A program made the position numbers and the translations under genes. The notes under the pieces were generated by a model. It was given only the letters and a program-made list of their open reading frames with translations, was not told the origin of the DNA and made no database searches. Of a stretch of 64,000 nucleotides of DNA, positions 53,218 through 61,350 are shown one piece after another (position 1 is the stretch's first letter; each line of letters opens with the position of its first letter). The stretch comes from Pseudonocardia kunmingensis (GTDB lineage: Bacteria; Actinomycetota; Actinomycetes; Mycobacteriales; Pseudonocardiaceae). The stretch spans positions 620,001 through 684,000 of the forward strand of contig NZ_VFPA01000003.1 of assembly GCF_006716445.1 (NCBI RefSeq), given 5' to 3'.

Positions 53218-54260
53218 CCTCGACCGTCCCCGTCCCGACGCTCATCAGTCAGAGCGTCCTCCTCGACGACGACGCCGTCCGCATCCTGGACCGCCGCGTG
53301 TTCCCCTTCGAACGGACGTGGGTGACCTGCCGCGACCACGAGGACGTGGCCAGGGCCATCGAGGACATGGTCACCCAGAGCAGCGGGCCGCTCTTCGCGG
53401 CCGCCGCCGGGATGGCGCTGGCCGCCCGGGACGCCGACCGGCTCGCCACCGTCGAACAGCGGCGGGAGCTCATGGCCGGGGCCGGGCGCCGGCTCGTGTC
53501 GACGCGGCCGACGAACAACCAGATCCGCGACGTCGTCGCCGAACTGCTCGAGGTCACCGAGACCGCTCTGGCCGCGGGGGAACGCCTCGCTCCCGTCGTG
53601 GAGCACAGCGCTCTCGACGCCGGGCACCGCTACCTCGCGCGCAGCCGCGCTCTCGGCGAGCACGCGGCCCCGCTCATCCCGGACGGCGCGACCGTCCTGA
53701 CCCACTGCTGGGCGGAGTCCTACCTCACCGAGACGGTGGCCGCGGTCCTGCGCTCCGGCAAGCGGATCGACGCGATCTGCACCGAGACCAGGCCCTACCT
53801 GCAGGGAGCCCGGCTGACGGCGGAGAGCCTCGCGGAGATGGGCGTGCCGACCCGCCTCATCACCGACGGCATGGCCGCCCACCTGATGAGCCGCGGGGAG
53901 GTCACCGCGTTCGTCACCGCCGCCGACCGGGTCACGATGGACGGCCACGTCGTCAACAAGATCGGCACGCTCCAGATCGCGGTGTCCGCGCACACCTTCG
54001 GCGTCCCCTACGTCGCGCTCGTGCAGGCCCCGGACCGCCAGGCGCCCGACGCCGCGTCCGTCGAGCTCGAGAACCGCGACGGGGACGAGGTCCTGCACTG
54101 CCTCGGCAGGCGCACCGCCTCCACGAGGGTCGCGGGCCTGTACCCCGCCTTCGACATCACGCCCCCGCGGTTCGTCAGCGCCGTGGTGACGGACCGGGGC
54201 CGCTTCTCGCCCCACGACATGGCCTCCTACCACAACGACCCCGCCGAGGTGCAGCGATGA
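53214..54260 (+). CDS. MtnA/eIF-2B alpha-type sugar-1-phosphate isomerase
   Basis: The 348-residue product belongs to the eIF-2B/MtnA/ribose-1,5-bisphosphate isomerase family: GRRLVSTRPTNNQIRDV near 91-107, catalytic Cys 165 (TVLTHCWAE), ETRPYLQGARLTAESLAEMG, catalytic Asp 238 (TAADRVTMDGHVVNKIGT). Both residues needed to isomerise an aldose-1-phosphate to a ketose-1-phosphate are kept. The TRPTN text is close to the MtnA RPTAVNL loop but shifted, so the substrate need not be methylthioribose-1-phosphate. With the adjacent phosphorylase and aldolase it most likely converts pentose-1-phosphate to ketopentose-1-phosphate. Confidence 0.87.
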   Translation: MTSTVPVPTLISQSVLLDDDAVRILDRRVFPFERTWVTCRDHEDVARAIEDMVTQSSGPLFAAAAGMALAARDADRLATVEQRRELMAGAGRRLVSTRPTNNQIRDVVAELLEVTETALAAGERLAPVVEHSALDAGHRYLARSRALGEHAAPLIPDGATVLTHCWAESYLTETVAAVLRSGKRIDAICTETRPYLQGARLTAESLAEMGVPTRLITDGMAAHLMSRGEVTAFVTAADRVTMDGHVVNKIGTLQIAVSAHTFGVPYVALVQAPDRQAPDAASVELENRDGDEVLHCLGRRTASTRVAGLYPAFDITPPRFVSAVVTDRGRFSPHDMASYHNDPAEVQR

Positions 54261-55012
54261 CGAGCCACCCCGACCTGCTCCCGGTCACCCGCATCCCCCG
54301 CACCGGCAGCCCGCGGCGGGCGCTCGTCGTGGGTGACCCGTTCCGGGCCGAGCGCATCGCGAAGGCCCTCGACGACGCGTCCGAGGTGGCCCACGCCCGC
54401 GAGTACCGCACCTTCCGGGGGCGCTGGAAGGGCACCGAGGTCCTCGTGTCCTCCCACGGCGTGGGCGGCCCCGGCGCGATCTGCCTGTTCCAGGAGCTGG
54501 CGGACGCCGGGGTGAGCACGATCATCAGACTCGGCACGGCGGGAGCGCTGCAGCCGGAGATCGAAGACGGTGACCTGGTGATCGCCGACGCGACGGTCCG
54601 CGACGACGGGGTCACCGCGCAGCTCGTACCCGCCGAGTACCCGGCGGTCTCGAGCCCGGAGGCGGTCCTCGCCCTGACGGCCGCCGCCGCGGAGCACGGG
54701 GCCCCGCACCACCGCGGGCTGGTCTGGACGAGGGCGGCGTTCTACCCCGCCCACCTGGAGCTCCCCCTCCGGATGTACGTGGACGCCGGCGTGCGAGCCA
54801 TCGAGATGGAGCTCTCGGCGCTGCTCGTGCTCGGCACCCTGCGCGGCCTCACCTGCGGCGGGGTGCTGGTGATCGACGGTGCCGCCGCCGACGAGCTCAG
54901 GGACACCACCGGGTACGACCCGCACCGGGCGGTGGTCGACGCCGGGGTCGAGCGCGGCATGCACGTGGCGCTGGACGCGCTCACCCGGATCCCCGTCCCC
55001 CGACCGAGCTGA
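54257..55012 (+). CDS. nucleoside phosphorylase (PNP/UDP family)
   Basis: The 251-residue product has NP-I signatures: ALVVGDPFRAERIAKALDDA (phosphate loop), VSSHGVGGPGAICLFQELAD, IRLGTAGALQPEIEDGD and AIEMELSALLVLG (ribose Glu). It cleaves a nucleoside with phosphate to base and pentose-1-phosphate. Base specificity is not evident. ATG 54257 overlaps the isomerase stop. Confidence 0.92.
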   Translation: MTSHPDLLPVTRIPRTGSPRRALVVGDPFRAERIAKALDDASEVAHAREYRTFRGRWKGTEVLVSSHGVGGPGAICLFQELADAGVSTIIRLGTAGALQPEIEDGDLVIADATVRDDGVTAQLVPAEYPAVSSPEAVLALTAAAAEHGAPHHRGLVWTRAAFYPAHLELPLRMYVDAGVRAIEMELSALLVLGTLRGLTCGGVLVIDGAAADELRDTTGYDPHRAVVDAGVERGMHVALDALTRIPVPRPS

Positions 55013-55023
55013 GGACACCAGCA

Positions 55024-55662
55024 GTGTGCGTGGCCACCACCATCGACGACCTGTACGACCAGCTGGCCGACGTGGGCCGGTCCGCGGTGCGCAGCGGGCT
55101 CGCGCTCGCCAGCGGGGGCAACCTCTCGGCCCGGCTGCCCGGCAGCGACCGGTTCGTCGTGACCGCCGCCGGAACCTGGCTCGACCGGCTCACCCCCGAC
55201 GACTTCAGCACGGTCGCCGCCGACGACGGGCGGGTGCTCGGCGGCGCGGAGCGGCCCTCCTCGGAGTGGAAGCTGCACTGGCGCACCTACCAGCGGCGGC
55301 CCGACGTGCACGCCGTGGTCCACCTGCACCCGCAGCACGCCGTGCTCGTGGACGCGCTCGGCGAGGAGATCCGGCTGGTCACGCTCGACCACGCCGTCTA
55401 CGTCCGCGCGATAGGGCACGTCCCCTACCACCCGAACGGCTCCGACGAGCTGGCCGACCTGTCCGCGGAGCAGGCCGAGCAGCACGACGTCATGGTGCTG
55501 GCCCACCACGGCTGCTCGGCACTCGGCGCGGACGTCGGGATGGCGTTCCGCCGGGCGGCCAACCTGGAGGAGGCCGCGGTCGCCACCTACCGGCTCCTGA
55601 CCCTGGGCGACCGCACGCTGCGGTTCCCCGCCGAGCACCTCGCCCGGCTCCGGCACGTGTGA
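55024..55662 (+). CDS. class II aldolase/adducin family aldolase (fuculose-1-phosphate type)
   Basis: The 212-residue product has the class II aldolase fold: ALASGGNLSARLPGSDRFVV (phosphate loop), catalytic Glu 81 (RPSSEWKLHW), zinc ligands His 100, His 102 (VVHLHPQHA) and His 161 (VLAHHGCSALG). Members split ketose-1-phosphates such as fuculose- or ribulose-1-phosphate into dihydroxyacetone phosphate and an aldehyde. It is the last gene of the operon. GTG 55024 is used; GTG 55030 is also possible. Confidence 0.9.
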   Translation: MCVATTIDDLYDQLADVGRSAVRSGLALASGGNLSARLPGSDRFVVTAAGTWLDRLTPDDFSTVAADDGRVLGGAERPSSEWKLHWRTYQRRPDVHAVVHLHPQHAVLVDALGEEIRLVTLDHAVYVRAIGHVPYHPNGSDELADLSAEQAEQHDVMVLAHHGCSALGADVGMAFRRAANLEEAAVATYRLLTLGDRTLRFPAEHLARLRHV

Positions 55663-55746
55663 GGCTGCGGCCCGGCCCGTCGACCCTCGGCACCACGACC
55701 CGTGCATTCTCCTTCTCCTGCGCGGAGGTCGGGCGTGACCGGTCGG

Positions 55747-57243
55747 TTACGCCGGGGCGCGGAGCCGCCGCCGGGACAGCAGCGACTCCAGCAGGACGAG
55801 CCCGCCGATGACGAGCACGGCCACACCGATCAGCCGCATGCCGGCGTCGACGGCCGTGACGAACGCCGCGACGACGTCGGGGGCGCGGTCCGGGGTGGTC
55901 GCGGCGAGGGCCTGGGCCACGGTGTGCGGGTCGCGGCCCGCGCGGACGTCCGGTGGGAGCTCGGCGGCGAACCGGGCGGTGAGCACCGTGCCGATGACGG
56001 CCACCCCGAGCGCGCTGCCGAACTCGCGGGTGGTGGCCTGCAGCCCGGTGCCGACCCCGGCCTGGGCCGGCGGCAGTGAGCCCGCGATGACGCCGGAGAG
56101 CGTCGGCAGCGCCAGCGTCACCCCGACCCCGGTCACGACGAGCCACGCCGCGTAGGCCGCGTAGGGGGTCTGCGCGTCGCTCGTGGACAGGCCGAGCAGC
56201 CCGCCGCCGATGCACAGGAACGCGACGGCCACCGTGGAGTCGAGACCGATCCGCTGCGACAGGCGTCCGACGTGCCGCCCGCCGACGACGATCGGGACGG
56301 TCAGCGGGAGGATCCCGAGACCGGTCTGCAGCACGCTGAACCCCATGCCGTACTGCAGGAACGAGGCGTTGACGTAGAACAGCGCGAACATCCCGAAGAA
56401 GACCGCCGTCATACCGAGGCACGCGCTGCGCAGTGCCGGGATGCGGAGCAACCGGGGATCGAGCAGCGGGTGCTCGGCCCTCAGCTCGACGAGCGTCCAC
56501 GCCGTGAACAGCACGGCGGAGCAGGCGAACCCGCCGATGACGAGCGCGCTGCCCCAGCCCGCCTCCGGGCCCTGGACGATGCCGACCAGCAGCGCCACCG
56601 AGGCGCCGACGAGCAGGGCCGCACCGAGCGGGTCGAGGCGGTGGTCGTGGCGCGACGAGACCGGCGCGACCCGTGCCACGACCCCGGCGAGCAGCAGCGC
56701 GACCGCGCAGGCGGCGGCGAACAGCCAGCGCCACGACCCGGAGGACAGGACGGCACCGCCACCGAAGTTGCCGACGACGCCGCCGACGCCGGTCATCGAC
56801 GCCCACGTCGCGATCGTCGCGCCCCTGCGTTCGACGGGGACGGCGTGCAGCAGCACCGCGAGCGTGTTGGGCAGCACGGCGGCCGCGCCGACTCCCGTGA
56901 CCGCCCGGCCGACGAGGAGCACGGCCACGTCCGGGGCGATCGCTGACAGCAACGCACCCGCCGCGAACAGCACCAGACCGGCCAGCAGCACCCCCTTTCG
57001 CCCGAAGCGGTCGCCCGCGGCCCCGCCGGGGATCACCAGGCAGGCGAAGACGATCACGTAGGTGTCGACGATCCAGACCAGCGCCGACGCGCTCGGGTGC
57101 AGTGCGCTCGCGGCGAGCATCGGGACCGCGAGGTTGATCGCCGCGACCATCCCGACCACGAGTACGACACAGGCGCACATGATCGGCAACAGGCTGAGTC
57201 GCGCGACGCGGCCATGATCGCGGACCAAGATTCTCAAGGACAT
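55747..57243 (-). CDS. MFS transporter, DHA2 (EmrB/QacA) type
   Basis: The 498-residue product has about fourteen helices, GGAAGDRFGRKGVLLAGLVL between helices 2 and 3, and GTGLQATTREFGSALGVAVI, as in drug:H+ antiporters. ATG 57243 follows TAGCGT by seven bases on the minus strand (leaderless). It is divergent from the LysR gene with 76 bases between starts, so it is the probable target. Confidence 0.9.
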   Translation of the reverse strand: MSLRILVRDHGRVARLSLLPIMCACVVLVVGMVAAINLAVPMLAASALHPSASALVWIVDTYVIVFACLVIPGGAAGDRFGRKGVLLAGLVLFAAGALLSAIAPDVAVLLVGRAVTGVGAAAVLPNTLAVLLHAVPVERRGATIATWASMTGVGGVVGNFGGGAVLSSGSWRWLFAAACAVALLLAGVVARVAPVSSRHDHRLDPLGAALLVGASVALLVGIVQGPEAGWGSALVIGGFACSAVLFTAWTLVELRAEHPLLDPRLLRIPALRSACLGMTAVFFGMFALFYVNASFLQYGMGFSVLQTGLGILPLTVPIVVGGRHVGRLSQRIGLDSTVAVAFLCIGGGLLGLSTSDAQTPYAAYAAWLVVTGVGVTLALPTLSGVIAGSLPPAQAGVGTGLQATTREFGSALGVAVIGTVLTARFAAELPPDVRAGRDPHTVAQALAATTPDRAPDVVAAFVTAVDAGMRLIGVAVLVIGGLVLLESLLSRRRLRAPA

Positions 57244-57301
57244 GGAGCCGACGCTATGGACGACTGCCATCTCCACGCCACGCAACTTCCGTAAAGCAGA
57301 C

Positions 57302-57316
57302 TTGCGTATGGTGCAA
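57302..57316. promoter_or_regulatory. LysR-type T-N11-A operator
   Basis: TTGCGTATGGTGCAA is a 15-base interrupted palindrome of the T-N11-A type, overlapping the LysR -10 box TATGGT (57307-57312), as expected for autoregulation. Confidence 0.55.
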
Positions 57317-57319
57317 ACC

Positions 57320-58219
57320 ATGTCGGAGCAGCTCGACCTCAACCTCCTGCGGGTGTTCGACGCGCTGCTGCGGGAGGGCAGCGTCACGGCGGCCTCCGAG
57401 CGCCTCCACCTGTCCATCCCGGCCACCAGCCGGGCGCTCGGCCGGCTCCGGCGGGCGACGGGCGACCCGATCCTGGTGCGCGCGGGTCGCGGGATGGTCC
57501 CCACGCCGTTCGCGCTGCGCACCGCCCCGCGGGTGCGGTCGCTGCTCGACGAGGCGTCGGCGCTGATCAGTGCCGGCCGCGGGCTCGCGGTCGCCGAGCT
57601 CGAGCGCACCTTCACGATCCGCATCAACGACGGTGTCGCCGCGACCCTGGCGACGGCGGCGGTCGAGGCCACGGCCGCGGTCGCCCCGGGCGTGCGGCTC
57701 CGTTTCGTCGCGGAGGGCAGCGAGAGCATCGAGGCGCTGCGCGACGGGTCGATCGACCTGGACATCGGCGCGGGCGACGTCGCAGCCCCCGACATCCGGT
57801 CGGCCCGGCTCTACGGTGAACGACTCGTCGGCATCGTCCGCGCCGACAGCCCGCTCGGCCGGCACCGCCGCCCGACGTTGGCGCAACTGTCCCGGTATCC
57901 CCACGTCTCGGCGTCCCGCCGGGGACGCGCGCGCGGGCCGCTCGACGACGCGCTGGAGGCGGCGGGCCTGGGGCGCCACGTCACCGCGATCGTTCCGACG
58001 TTCGCCGTCGCGGTGCTGCTGGTCGCCTCGAGCGGTCACGTCGGGCTCGTCCCGCAACGCCTCGCGGAGCGGTACGGCGAGGCGCTCGGCATCCGCTGGT
58101 TCCCCATCCCGGCAGCCCTGCCGGAGGTCGACATGCGGATGCTCTGGCACGCCCGCCTCGACGCCGACCCGGCCCAGCGCTGGCTGCGCGACACGATCCG
58201 CCACGCTCTCGACGCGTAG
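57320..58219 (+). CDS. LysR family transcriptional regulator
   Basis: The 299-residue product has an N-terminal LysR helix-turn-helix (LDLNLLRVFDALLREGSVTA, ERLHLSIPATSRALGRLRRA) and a two-lobed effector domain. NodD/PbuR-like text (QPVLVR-type DPILVRAGRGMVPTPFA) is seen. ATG 57320 follows TATGGT by seven bases (leaderless). Likely controls the divergent MFS gene. Confidence 0.92.
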   Translation: MSEQLDLNLLRVFDALLREGSVTAASERLHLSIPATSRALGRLRRATGDPILVRAGRGMVPTPFALRTAPRVRSLLDEASALISAGRGLAVAELERTFTIRINDGVAATLATAAVEATAAVAPGVRLRFVAEGSESIEALRDGSIDLDIGAGDVAAPDIRSARLYGERLVGIVRADSPLGRHRRPTLAQLSRYPHVSASRRGRARGPLDDALEAAGLGRHVTAIVPTFAVAVLLVASSGHVGLVPQRLAERYGEALGIRWFPIPAALPEVDMRMLWHARLDADPAQRWLRDTIRHALDA

Positions 58220-58312
58220 GAGATCGAAAGGTTCGCCCGGTGGTCGCCCGCACCGGCGACACCTGGCCACTGGTGGGCAGCCGGGGGCGCTGAGCGGGCC
58301 CGGCTGAACGGC

Positions 58313-59161
58313 TCAGGCCTTCGGCACCACGACCACCCCGAGCAGCCCGGGCCCGACGTGGGCGCCGATCACCGCGCCGACCTCCGACACGAGCAACCGG
58401 GTCACCTGCGGCAACCGCTCTCGGAGCCGGACCGCCAGCTCCTCCGCACGCGCCGCCGCGCCGAGGTGGTGCACCGCCAGGTCGCAGGGACCGTCGCCGG
58501 CCGCCCGCGCCGCCAGGTCGACCAGCCGCTGGGCCGCCCGGGCCGAGGTCCGGACCTTCTCCAGCGGCACGATCCGGCCCTGCGCCACGTGCAGCAGGGG
58601 CTTCACCGCCAGCGCGGTGCCGAAGAGCGCGGCCGCGGCACCGATCCGCCCGCCGCGGCGCAGCCGGTCGAGGGTGTCGACGGAGAAGAACAGCCGGCAG
58701 CGGGCCGCGACGCTCTCGGCGGCCGCCACGACGTCGACGCCGTCGGCCCCCGCCTCCGCCGCGTCCGCCGCCGCGAGGACCGCGAACCCGAGACCCATCG
58801 CCGTGGACCGGGAGTCGACGACGTGCACGCGGCCGGGGGCCACCTCGTCGGCCGCCAGCCGCGCCGCGTCCCACGTGCCCGACAGCTCCCGCGACAGGTG
58901 CACCGACACGACCTCGTCGGCGCCGCCGTCCAGGGCCGCCCGGAAGCACGCGGCGAACTCCGCGGGCGTCGGCCGGGAGGTCTGCACCTCCAGGTGCCGG
59001 TCGGCGAGCGCCGCGGACAGCTCGGCGGCGTCGATGTCGACGCCCTCCCTGCCGACCCGCTCCCCCAGCCGGACCTCGAGCGCCACCACGCGGATGCCCC
59101 GCTGCTGCGCCACGCCCTCGGGGAGGTAGGCGGTGGAGTCGGTGACGACGGCGACGGGCAC
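58313..59161 (-). CDS. DegV family fatty-acid-binding protein
   Basis: The 282-residue product has the DegV fold: PVAVVTDSTAYLPEGVAQQR, VSVHLSRELSGTWDAARLAA and HVVDSRSTAMGLGFAVL, with the Ser/Thr residues that hold the fatty-acid carboxylate. DegV proteins (FakB-like) present fatty acids to a kinase. GTG 59161 follows TAGGCT by eight bases (leaderless). It is next to octT as in mycobacteria. Confidence 0.92.
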   Translation of the reverse strand: MPVAVVTDSTAYLPEGVAQQRGIRVVALEVRLGERVGREGVDIDAAELSAALADRHLEVQTSRPTPAEFAACFRAALDGGADEVVSVHLSRELSGTWDAARLAADEVAPGRVHVVDSRSTAMGLGFAVLAAADAAEAGADGVDVVAAAESVAARCRLFFSVDTLDRLRRGGRIGAAAALFGTALAVKPLLHVAQGRIVPLEKVRTSARAAQRLVDLAARAAGDGPCDLAVHHLGAAARAEELAVRLRERLPQVTRLLVSEVGAVIGAHVGPGLLGVVVVPKA

Positions 59162-59172
59162 GGCGCCGGAGC

Positions 59173-59928
59173 CTAGCGGGACTGCACGGCGGCCGACGCT
59201 CGTCCCGGGCGCAGCAGGCCGGCGCACGCCGCCCCGACCGCGGCGTGGGCCTCCCACCCCCAGTGCATCCCGTCCGGGTTGCCGTGCCCGCCGAGCACGT
59301 GCGCGCCCACGAGCGCGGGGAGGTCGAGCAGCGCCACGCCTGCGGACCGCGCCCACGCGCGGGTCGCCCGCTCAGCGGCCGGCCGCCCGGGGTGCACCGA
59401 CGAGTAGCACGCGGCCCGGTGCGGCGGCGGCAGCACCGCCACGACGGGCAGACCGGGCCGGACCGCGCGCACCGCGTCGCAGCACCGCTGCAGGTACCGC
59501 ACGGTCAGCCGCGGTGGCAGCGCCACCGGCCCGCCCCCGGGCAGCGCCGCCGCGAACGTGCGCGCCAGCACCGGCTGCGCGCGCAGGTAGGCGCCGCGCA
59601 CCACGCGGCGCAGCGGGTCGGGCCGCACCGCCGGGATCAGCTCCCGCAGCGCGGTGGGCAGCGGCGAGGGCAGCGTGTCCATGCCCCCGACGCCGAGCAC
59701 GAGGGCCTCGACGGACGGCAGCACCGCCCACACCCGCGGGTCGGAGGTCAGGGCGTGCCAGGCGTGCCGGGCCGTCCAGCCCGTGCCGGCGGCGATCTCG
59801 GCGCGCCCGCCGAGCGCCGCCGCGGCGACGTTCGGCCACAACCGCGGCTCGTCGGCCGGCTCCGGTCGCTGCGGCCCGTGGAAGGCCAGCGAGTCGCCGA
59901 GCACCAGCAGGACGGGCCGGCCGGTCAT
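59173..59928 (-). CDS. octT: diglucosylglycerate octanoyltransferase (SGNH hydrolase fold)
   Basis: The 251-residue product has an SGNH fold: LLVLGDSLAFHGPQRPEPAD (catalytic Ser, and the order of text is that of OctT), GVGGMDTLPSPLP, and NPDGMHWGWEAHAAVG (Asp and His). In M. tuberculosis OctT (Rv2418c) adds octanoate to diglucosylglycerate in methylglucose lipopolysaccharide formation, between gpgP and degV. The same neighbours here support the call. Confidence 0.85.
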   Translation of the reverse strand: MTGRPVLLVLGDSLAFHGPQRPEPADEPRLWPNVAAAALGGRAEIAAGTGWTARHAWHALTSDPRVWAVLPSVEALVLGVGGMDTLPSPLPTALRELIPAVRPDPLRRVVRGAYLRAQPVLARTFAAALPGGGPVALPPRLTVRYLQRCCDAVRAVRPGLPVVAVLPPPHRAACYSSVHPGRPAAERATRAWARSAGVALLDLPALVGAHVLGGHGNPDGMHWGWEAHAAVGAACAGLLRPGRASAAVQSR

Positions 59929-60551
59929 CCCCCGGCGCCGACGTTGTACCCGGCCAACCGCCAGCGCGGGTGGTCCTCACGGCGGGCCAGCGCCGCCCAC
60001 CGGCAGTTGCCCATGCCGCCGATCGCGGGCCAGCTGGACACCGGCAGCGCCAGCAGGCCGCAGACCAGCCCGGCGATCAGCCCTCCGTGGGCCACCAGCA
60101 CGACGGTGCTCTCCGGTCCGGTGCCGTCGTACTCCTCGTCCAGCTCCTCGACGACGGGCAGCGAACGGCGGACGACGTCGACGCGCGACTCGCCGCCCGG
60201 CGGGGCCCACCCCGCGTCCGACCGCCACGTGGCGATCGCCCCCGGCCACTCCTCGTCGATCTCGGCCACCGTGCGTCCCTGCCACTCGCCGAGGTGGGTC
60301 TCGCGCAGCCGCGGGTCGAGCTTGACGGGACGCCCGCAGGCCGCGGCGACGACGTCCGCGGTGTCGACGGCGCGGCGGAGGTCCGAGCTGATCAGCCGGT
60401 CCGGGGTGAGCCGCGCGACCTCGGGGGCCACCGCGGTGGCCTGCTCCGCACCGGTGGTGGTGAGCAGCGAGTCGATGTGGCCCTGCATGCGGCCCGCGAC
60501 GTTGTAGTCGGTCTGCCCGTGGCGCAGCAGCACGAGCCTGCGCAGGCTCAC
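59925..60551 (-). CDS. gpgP: histidine phosphatase, probable glucosyl-3-phosphoglycerate phosphatase
   Basis: The 208-residue product has the RHG motif LVLLRHGQTDYNVAGRMQGH, second-half RETHLGEWQGRTVAEID and VLVAHGGLIAGLV. It lies between rsfS and octT like Rv2419c, which removes phosphate from glucosyl-3-phosphoglycerate. GTG 60551 overlaps the rsfS stop, and its stop overlaps the octT start. Confidence 0.87.
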   Translation of the reverse strand: MSLRRLVLLRHGQTDYNVAGRMQGHIDSLLTTTGAEQATAVAPEVARLTPDRLISSDLRRAVDTADVVAAACGRPVKLDPRLRETHLGEWQGRTVAEIDEEWPGAIATWRSDAGWAPPGGESRVDVVRRSLPVVEELDEEYDGTGPESTVVLVAHGGLIAGLVCGLLALPVSSWPAIGGMGNCRWAALARREDHPRWRLAGYNVGAGG

Positions 60552-60958
60552 CCGGTCGGCCCTGCGCCGTCGGTGGACGCATCGGTGGAGGCCTCGACGA
60601 CCGCCTCGGGGAACTCCACGCGGGGGCAGTCCTTCCACAGCCGGTCGAGCCCGTAGAACCCGCGCTCCTCGGTGTGCTGGACGTGCACGACGACGTCGAC
60701 GAAGTCCAGCAGCACCCAGCGCCCCTCCCGGGCACCCTCGCGCCGCGTGGGCTTCGCACCGCGCCGGCGCAGCTGCTCCTCGACCTCGTCGACGATGGCC
60801 TGCACCTGCCGCTCGTTCGGCGCGGACGCGATCACGAAGCAGTCGGTGATCACGAGCTGGTCGGACACGTCGAGCACGACGATGTCCTGCGCCTTCTTGT
60901 CGGCCGCGGCGGCCACGGCCACGCGGGCCAGGTCGAGTGCCTCGTCGGTCGCCGTCAC
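60548..60958 (-). CDS. rsfS: ribosomal silencing factor RsfS
   Basis: The 136-residue product has the Iojap/RsfS core: KKAQDIVVLDVSDQLVITDC, FVIASAPNERQVQAIVDEVE, WVLLDFVDVVVHVQHTEERG and FYGLDRLWKD. It binds L14 and keeps subunits apart in starvation. GTG 60958 has GAAGGGG a few bases upstream. nadD, usually directly before it, is 1.2 kb away. Confidence 0.95.
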   Translation of the reverse strand: MTATDEALDLARVAVAAAADKKAQDIVVLDVSDQLVITDCFVIASAPNERQVQAIVDEVEEQLRRRGAKPTRREGAREGRWVLLDFVDVVVHVQHTEERGFYGLDRLWKDCPRVEFPEAVVEASTDASTDGAGPTG

Positions 60959-61089
60959 CGTTCCCCTTCCCGGTGGGCGCGGCCCACCTGCTCCACACCA
61001 GTGTCCCAGCCCCCGAACGGGCGGGTTTACCGGGCGGGTCGCAACGGGAAAGAGCAGTGCGGCAGGACGTCCGAAGGCTGCGGGGGCCG

Positions 61090-61350
61090 ATGACCACGAG
61101 CGGGAACGTCGAGAGCAACGACGTCGCGCAGGCGGCTGCCCGGGACGTGGCGCGGCTGCTCGACCGGCGCGGGCTGCGGGACGTCGTCGCGCTGGCCCGG
61201 CGGGTGCTGGGGGAGTCGGCTCGAGGGCTCTCCCCGACCGGGGGCCCGCGACCGGGTGAGCCCTCAGGGGGCGTCTGTACGCTGCGCCAGCATGAACGGT
61301 CCACTCGGCGGGGTGCCGCCGGCCGAGCAGCTGATGACGATCGAACGTGA
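61090..61350 (+). CDS. possible small helical protein before the STAS gene
   Basis: An 86-codon ORF from ATG 61090. Residues 1-47 (MTTSGNVESNDVAQAAARDV onwards) are mostly amphipathic helix and have the high third-position GC of real genes; the last part runs into the STAS gene and looks like noise. It may be a real small gene or a remnant. No family recognised. Nothing else is seen in the 333 bases between rsfS and the STAS gene. Confidence 0.4.
   Translation: MTTSGNVESNDVAQAAARDVARLLDRRGLRDVVALARRVLGESARGLSPTGGPRPGEPSGGVCTLRQHERSTRRGAAGRAADDDRT

Noticed and set aside
53214..54260. Translation factor eIF-2B subunit
   Set aside because: It shares the fold, but keeps the catalytic Cys and Asp of the sugar-phosphate isomerases and sits in a nucleoside operon.
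48656..55662. Methionine salvage (methylthioadenosine) operon
   Set aside because: Only an MtnA-like gene is present; the kinase, dehydratase, enolase and dioxygenase genes are absent, and the operon has its own importer.
40795..58219. Prophage or integrative element
   Set aside because: No integrase, transposase, tRNA attachment repeat or phage structural gene was seen at either end.
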